From: CAZDOD01 sp964506935
GTDB taxonomy: Bacteria > Desulfobacterota > Zymogenia > Zymogenales > Zymogenaceae
Reading direction: 5' to 3'
Assembly: GCA_964506935.1 (NCBI GenBank)
Contig: CAZDOD010000132.1
Coordinates: forward strand, 1 to 7,866
DNA length: 7,866 nucleotides
Shown here: positions 5,319 through 7,866 of the stretch, piece by piece
Layout: every line of letters begins with the position of its first letter
Numbering within the stretch: position 1 is the stretch's first letter
Position numbers and translations under genes: made by a program
The notes under the pieces: model-generated
Told to the model about the DNA's origin: nothing
The model's input: only the letters and a program-made list of their open reading frames with translations
Databases searched by the model: none

Positions 5319-6899
5319 ATTAAAAAACGTGAGAAAAAAACCGGAAAGGTCTTTCTAGTCGGTGCAGGGCCGGGACATCCTGGGCTCTTTACCCTGAAGG
5401 GGGCCTTTTGTCTATCTCACGCAGACGTTGTTATATACGACCACCTAGTGGCTAAAGATATCCTTTCCCACGCAACTGAAAATGCAAAGCTCATATACGC
5501 CGGAAAAACGGGCGGGAGCCACAGTATGCCCCAGGAAGAGATAACCAAACTCCTTATAAAAGAGGCCAAAGGGAAAGAGAAGATAGTCGTCCGCCTGAAA
5601 GGGGGTGATCCCTTTATCTTCGGGAGGGGAGGGGAGGAGGCCCTCGCACTCGCAAAAGAGGGGATACCGTTTGAGGTGGTGCCGGGGATCACATCGGCAT
5701 CCGCCGTCCCCGCCTATTGGGGGATACCGGTAACACACAGGGGTGTGGCGTCGGCCGTGGCATTCGTGACGGGCCACGAAGACCCGAAAAAGGGAGAGGA
5801 ATCGGTGGACTGGGATTACCTGTCACGTTTTCCGGGAACCCTCGTGATTCTTATGGGGATTGGGAGGATAAGAGATAATGTCGATAGGCTCATCAGTTTT
5901 GGGAGATCGCCCGACACCCCAACAGCCGTGATCTGTCGCGGCACAACGCCTTTTCAAAGAGGGGTATTTGGGAGACTCTCCGAGATAGCGGATTTGGTAG
6001 AAGATGCGGGTATCGTTGCCCCCGCGATAATTGTTATCGGTGACGTCGTGAATTTCAGAGATGTTCTGGCGTGGTATGAAAAACTCCCGCTTTTCGGGAA
6101 AAGGATCATGGTGACGAGGGCGAGACATCAGGCGGGCGAGCTCTCCGTTATATTGAGGGAGCTCGGCGCAGAACCGATTGAGCTTCCGACTATCGAGATC
6201 AGACCTCCATCTGATTTGAAACCCGTAAAAAATGCGATAGATAGAATTCTGGATCGTTCCGCATACGACGTCCTGGTATTTACGAGTCCCAATGGCGTGG
6301 AGACCTTTTTCGATTATCTTATCGAAAGGTATTTCGATTCGAGGGCCTTAAGTCAACTTACTATCTGTGCGATCGGTCCCGGGACAAAAAGTAAACTTGC
6401 CGATTACGGGATAATTCCCGATATAGTTCCGGAAAGATACATCTCGGAGGATCTCGCTTCTGCGATAATTGATTACCTCGGAAAGACCAAAGGGGGTATA
6501 AGCGGGAAAAATATCCTTCTATTCAGGGCCGAGGGCGCAAGAAAGCTCCTCGCCGAGAGATTAGGTGAGGCGGGCGCAATGGTTGATGACATCTCGGCCT
6601 ACAGGTCAATAATTCCCGATGTAGAGAAAGAAAAACTCCTTGAGGCGATATCGCTATCCGATCTCATTACCTTCGCGAGCTCTTCTGCGGCAATGAATTT
6701 GAAAGATCTTTTAGAAATAAATGGAATCGTCAATCGGGAGGGCGGGACAAAAATCCCCCCGACCGTGGCGATAGGCCCCATCACGGCAAATACCGCTAGA
6801 GAATCGGGTTTTGATGTGGTGGCGGAGGCCTCTGAATATACTGTGCCGGGTCTCGTCTCTACCTTGGTAAAATACTTTGGTGAGGCACATAAAGAATGA
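5319..6899 (+). CDS. cobA-hemD: Uroporphyrinogen-III C-methyltransferase / uroporphyrinogen-III synthase fusion
   Basis: The HemD half cyclises hydroxymethylbilane to uroporphyrinogen III, and the CobA half adds two SAM methyl groups to make precorrin-2. From an ATT at 5319 the product is 526 residues. CobA covers about 10-255: LVGAGPGHPG (13-22), MPQEE, RLKGGDPFIFGRGGEE (92-107), VVPGITSASAVPAYWGIPVTH with Trp where Ala or Ser is usual, and FVTGHE. HemD covers about 258-526: GKRIMVTRAR, VFTSPNGVETF, LLFRAEGAR, TFASSSAAM, and VAIGPITANTA near the end. An in-frame GTG at 5448 would remove the SAM-binding N-terminus and is not credible. Upstream, this frame has no ATG, GTG or TTG back to the TAA at 5283. 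GTG at 5329 has a good ribosome binding site and encodes MRKK, but needs a -1 shift or one extra A in the A7 run. The true start is therefore unsettled. The stop overlaps the next ATG (ATGA). Confidence 0.9.
   Translation: MKKREKKTGKVFLVGAGPGHPGLFTLKGAFCLSHADVVIYDHLVAKDILSHATENAKLIYAGKTGGSHSMPQEEITKLLIKEAKGKEKIVVRLKGGDPFIFGRGGEEALALAKEGIPFEVVPGITSASAVPAYWGIPVTHRGVASAVAFVTGHEDPKKGEESVDWDYLSRFPGTLVILMGIGRIRDNVDRLISFGRSPDTPTAVICRGTTPFQRGVFGRLSEIADLVEDAGIVAPAIIVIGDVVNFRDVLAWYEKLPLFGKRIMVTRARHQAGELSVILRELGAEPIELPTIEIRPPSDLKPVKNAIDRILDRSAYDVLVFTSPNGVETFFDYLIERYFDSRALSQLTICAIGPGTKSKLADYGIIPDIVPERYISEDLASAIIDYLGKTKGGISGKNILLFRAEGARKLLAERLGEAGAMVDDISAYRSIIPDVEKEKLLEAISLSDLITFASSSAAMNLKDLLEINGIVNREGGTKIPPTVAIGPITANTARESGFDVVAEASEYTVPGLVSTLVKYFGEAHKE
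5334..5340 (+). other. A7 run: possible -1 slippery heptamer or homopolymer indel
   Basis: In the frame of the GTG at 5329 the codons read GTG AGA AAA AAA CCG, so the seven As form A AAA AAA in the classic X XXY YYZ phase. Without a shift the frame stops at TAG 5356 after nine codons. A -1 slip, or one added A by polymerase slippage, gives MRKKTGKVFLVGAGPG and enters the CobA frame exactly at the conserved region. A missing A in the assembly would look the same. No strong downstream stimulating hairpin is obvious. Confidence 0.4.
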
Positions 6900-7866
6900 T
6901 AGGAATCTCGAAACTATATATGGGCTCAGTCGAGGAGTCCGATGTCCTCCGCTACGGTCAATGCTCAAGAGAGCTCCCGTCGCACCTCCTCCAGTTTTCA
7001 TCTGACAAAAAGCCGGTGGTGGTCTTTAACGCAACGAGGCGGTGCAACCTCAAATGCATCCACTGCTACAGCGAATCGGAAAACGTCGATTATCTCGGGG
7101 AGCTAAAAACAGATGAGGCGAGATCGCTGATTGACGACCTCGCATCGTTCGGTTCGCCGGTCATCCTGTTTTCGGGTGGGGAGCCCCTTTTAAGAAAAGA
7201 CCTTTACGAACTCATCGAGTATTCTGTATCGAATGGGATTCGGGCGGTCATATCAACAAACGGGACACTGATAACGAAAGAGGTGGCAAGGAGGTTGAAA
7301 GACCTCGATCTCTCCTATGTCGGCGTTAGCCTTGACGGACTGAAGGAAACACACGATTCGATAAGGAGGGTCAAAGGCTCATTCGATAAGGCGATATCGG
7401 GTATCAGGAACTCGATCGAATTCGGGATAAAGGTCGGACTCCGCTTCACGATAAACCGTATGAACATGGGGGAGATATCGGGTATCTTCGATCTTTTGGA
7501 GAGAGAAAAGATACCGAGGGTCTGTTTCTATCATCTGGTATTCACCGGCCGCGGAAGGGGGATCGGGGACCTTTTGCTCTCACATGAAGAAATAAGGCAG
7601 GCAGTCGACCTGATAGTCGATAAGACAAGGGAGCTTTTCGATAGGGGTCTTGAGCCCGAGGTATTGACCGTCGATAACCACGCCGACGGGCCGTATCTTT
7701 ATCTGAGGCTCCTAAAGGAAGACCCAAAGCGCGCTGAAGAGGTGTTAAAGTTACTGAAGCTCAATAAGGGTAACTCGTCCGGAGTCGGGATCGGTTGTGT
7801 TAGCTGGGACGGGGAGGTATATCCCGACCAGTTCTGGAGGAATCGCCCGCTGGGGAATATAAGGGA
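6896..7866 (+). CDS. ahbC: Radical SAM 12,18-didecarboxysiroheme deacetylase AhbC (NirJ-like), 3' partial
   Basis: AhbC removes the two acetate side chains of 12,18-didecarboxysiroheme to give Fe-coproporphyrin III in the siroheme-dependent haem pathway. The frame runs off the window after 323 residues; relatives are about 380-400, so the end is missing. The radical-SAM cluster is C50-x3-C54-x2-C57 (TRRCNLKCIHCYSES), followed by the SAM motif LFSGGEPLLRKDL, STNGTLIT, and VGVSLDGLKETHD. VDNHADGPYLYLRLL and GIGCVSWDGEVYPDQFW (with C301) are typical of the NirJ/AhbC C-terminal part, where extra cysteines bind an auxiliary cluster; later ones would lie past the edge. The TRRCNLKC...CYS form and the N-terminus MIGISKLY point to AhbC rather than AhbD (haem synthase). 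NirJ of haem d1 synthesis is the main alternative. The start ATG overlaps the cobA-hemD stop, with GGTGAGG at 6879-6885 as ribosome binding site. Confidence 0.85.
   Translation, partial: MIGISKLYMGSVEESDVLRYGQCSRELPSHLLQFSSDKKPVVVFNATRRCNLKCIHCYSESENVDYLGELKTDEARSLIDDLASFGSPVILFSGGEPLLRKDLYELIEYSVSNGIRAVISTNGTLITKEVARRLKDLDLSYVGVSLDGLKETHDSIRRVKGSFDKAISGIRNSIEFGIKVGLRFTINRMNMGEISGIFDLLEREKIPRVCFYHLVFTGRGRGIGDLLLSHEEIRQAVDLIVDKTRELFDRGLEPEVLTVDNHADGPYLYLRLLKEDPKRAEEVLKLLKLNKGNSSGVGIGCVSWDGEVYPDQFWRNRPLGNIR

Noticed and set aside
5280..5448. A hemC-cobA-hemD fusion by readthrough
   Set aside because: Both genes are in the same frame, but TGA (5280-5282) and TAA (5283-5285) stand in tandem, and ribosome binding sites precede the second gene.

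Overview
The window reads as a dense, moderate-GC bacterial chromosome segment with every supported gene on the + strand. Short junctions, two ATGA overlaps and few intergenic bases suggest one or two operons. The gene families point to an anaerobic Gram-negative bacterium, most like Desulfobacterota (the former Deltaproteobacteria). The evidence is a heptose-pathway gene (LPS), a deoxyhypusine-synthase-like protein of a type I associate with that group, and a siroheme-based haem pathway ending in AhbC, which is typical of sulfate reducers and methanogens. This taxonomic reading is inference. No rRNA, tRNA, CRISPR array, transposase or phage gene is visible.

Left part (about 1-2334): the 3' end of gmhA (sedoheptulose-7-phosphate isomerase) overlaps a 321-residue deoxyhypusine-synthase-like protein by ATGA. 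After it come a small single-span membrane protein of unknown function and a stand-alone CheY-like receiver protein. These are not obviously one pathway. A weak hairpin with a short T-run lies at about 2361-2387 and may separate this block from the next.

Right part (about 2398-7866): a tetrapyrrole operon in the order precorrin-2 dehydrogenase, hemA, hemC, cobA-hemD fusion, ahbC (cut by the window end). HemA reduces glutamyl-tRNA to glutamate-1-semialdehyde. HemC makes hydroxymethylbilane. The HemD half closes it to uroporphyrinogen III and the CobA half methylates that to precorrin-2. The dehydrogenase makes sirohydrochlorin, and possibly siroheme. AhbC works further on, removing acetate side chains from didecarboxysiroheme to give Fe-coproporphyrin III. 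HemL, HemB, AhbA/AhbB and AhbD are needed too but are not in the window; they probably lie downstream or elsewhere.

The oddest spot is the start of cobA-hemD. The conserved N-terminus is open in frame but has no ATG, GTG or TTG start. The best-looking start (GTG at 5329, with a good ribosome binding site) is one frame off, and an A AAA AAA heptamer, phased exactly for a -1 shift, joins the two frames. This could be an ATT start, a homopolymer error or real recoding. I found no clearly new multi-gene system; most of the window is a recognisable pathway.
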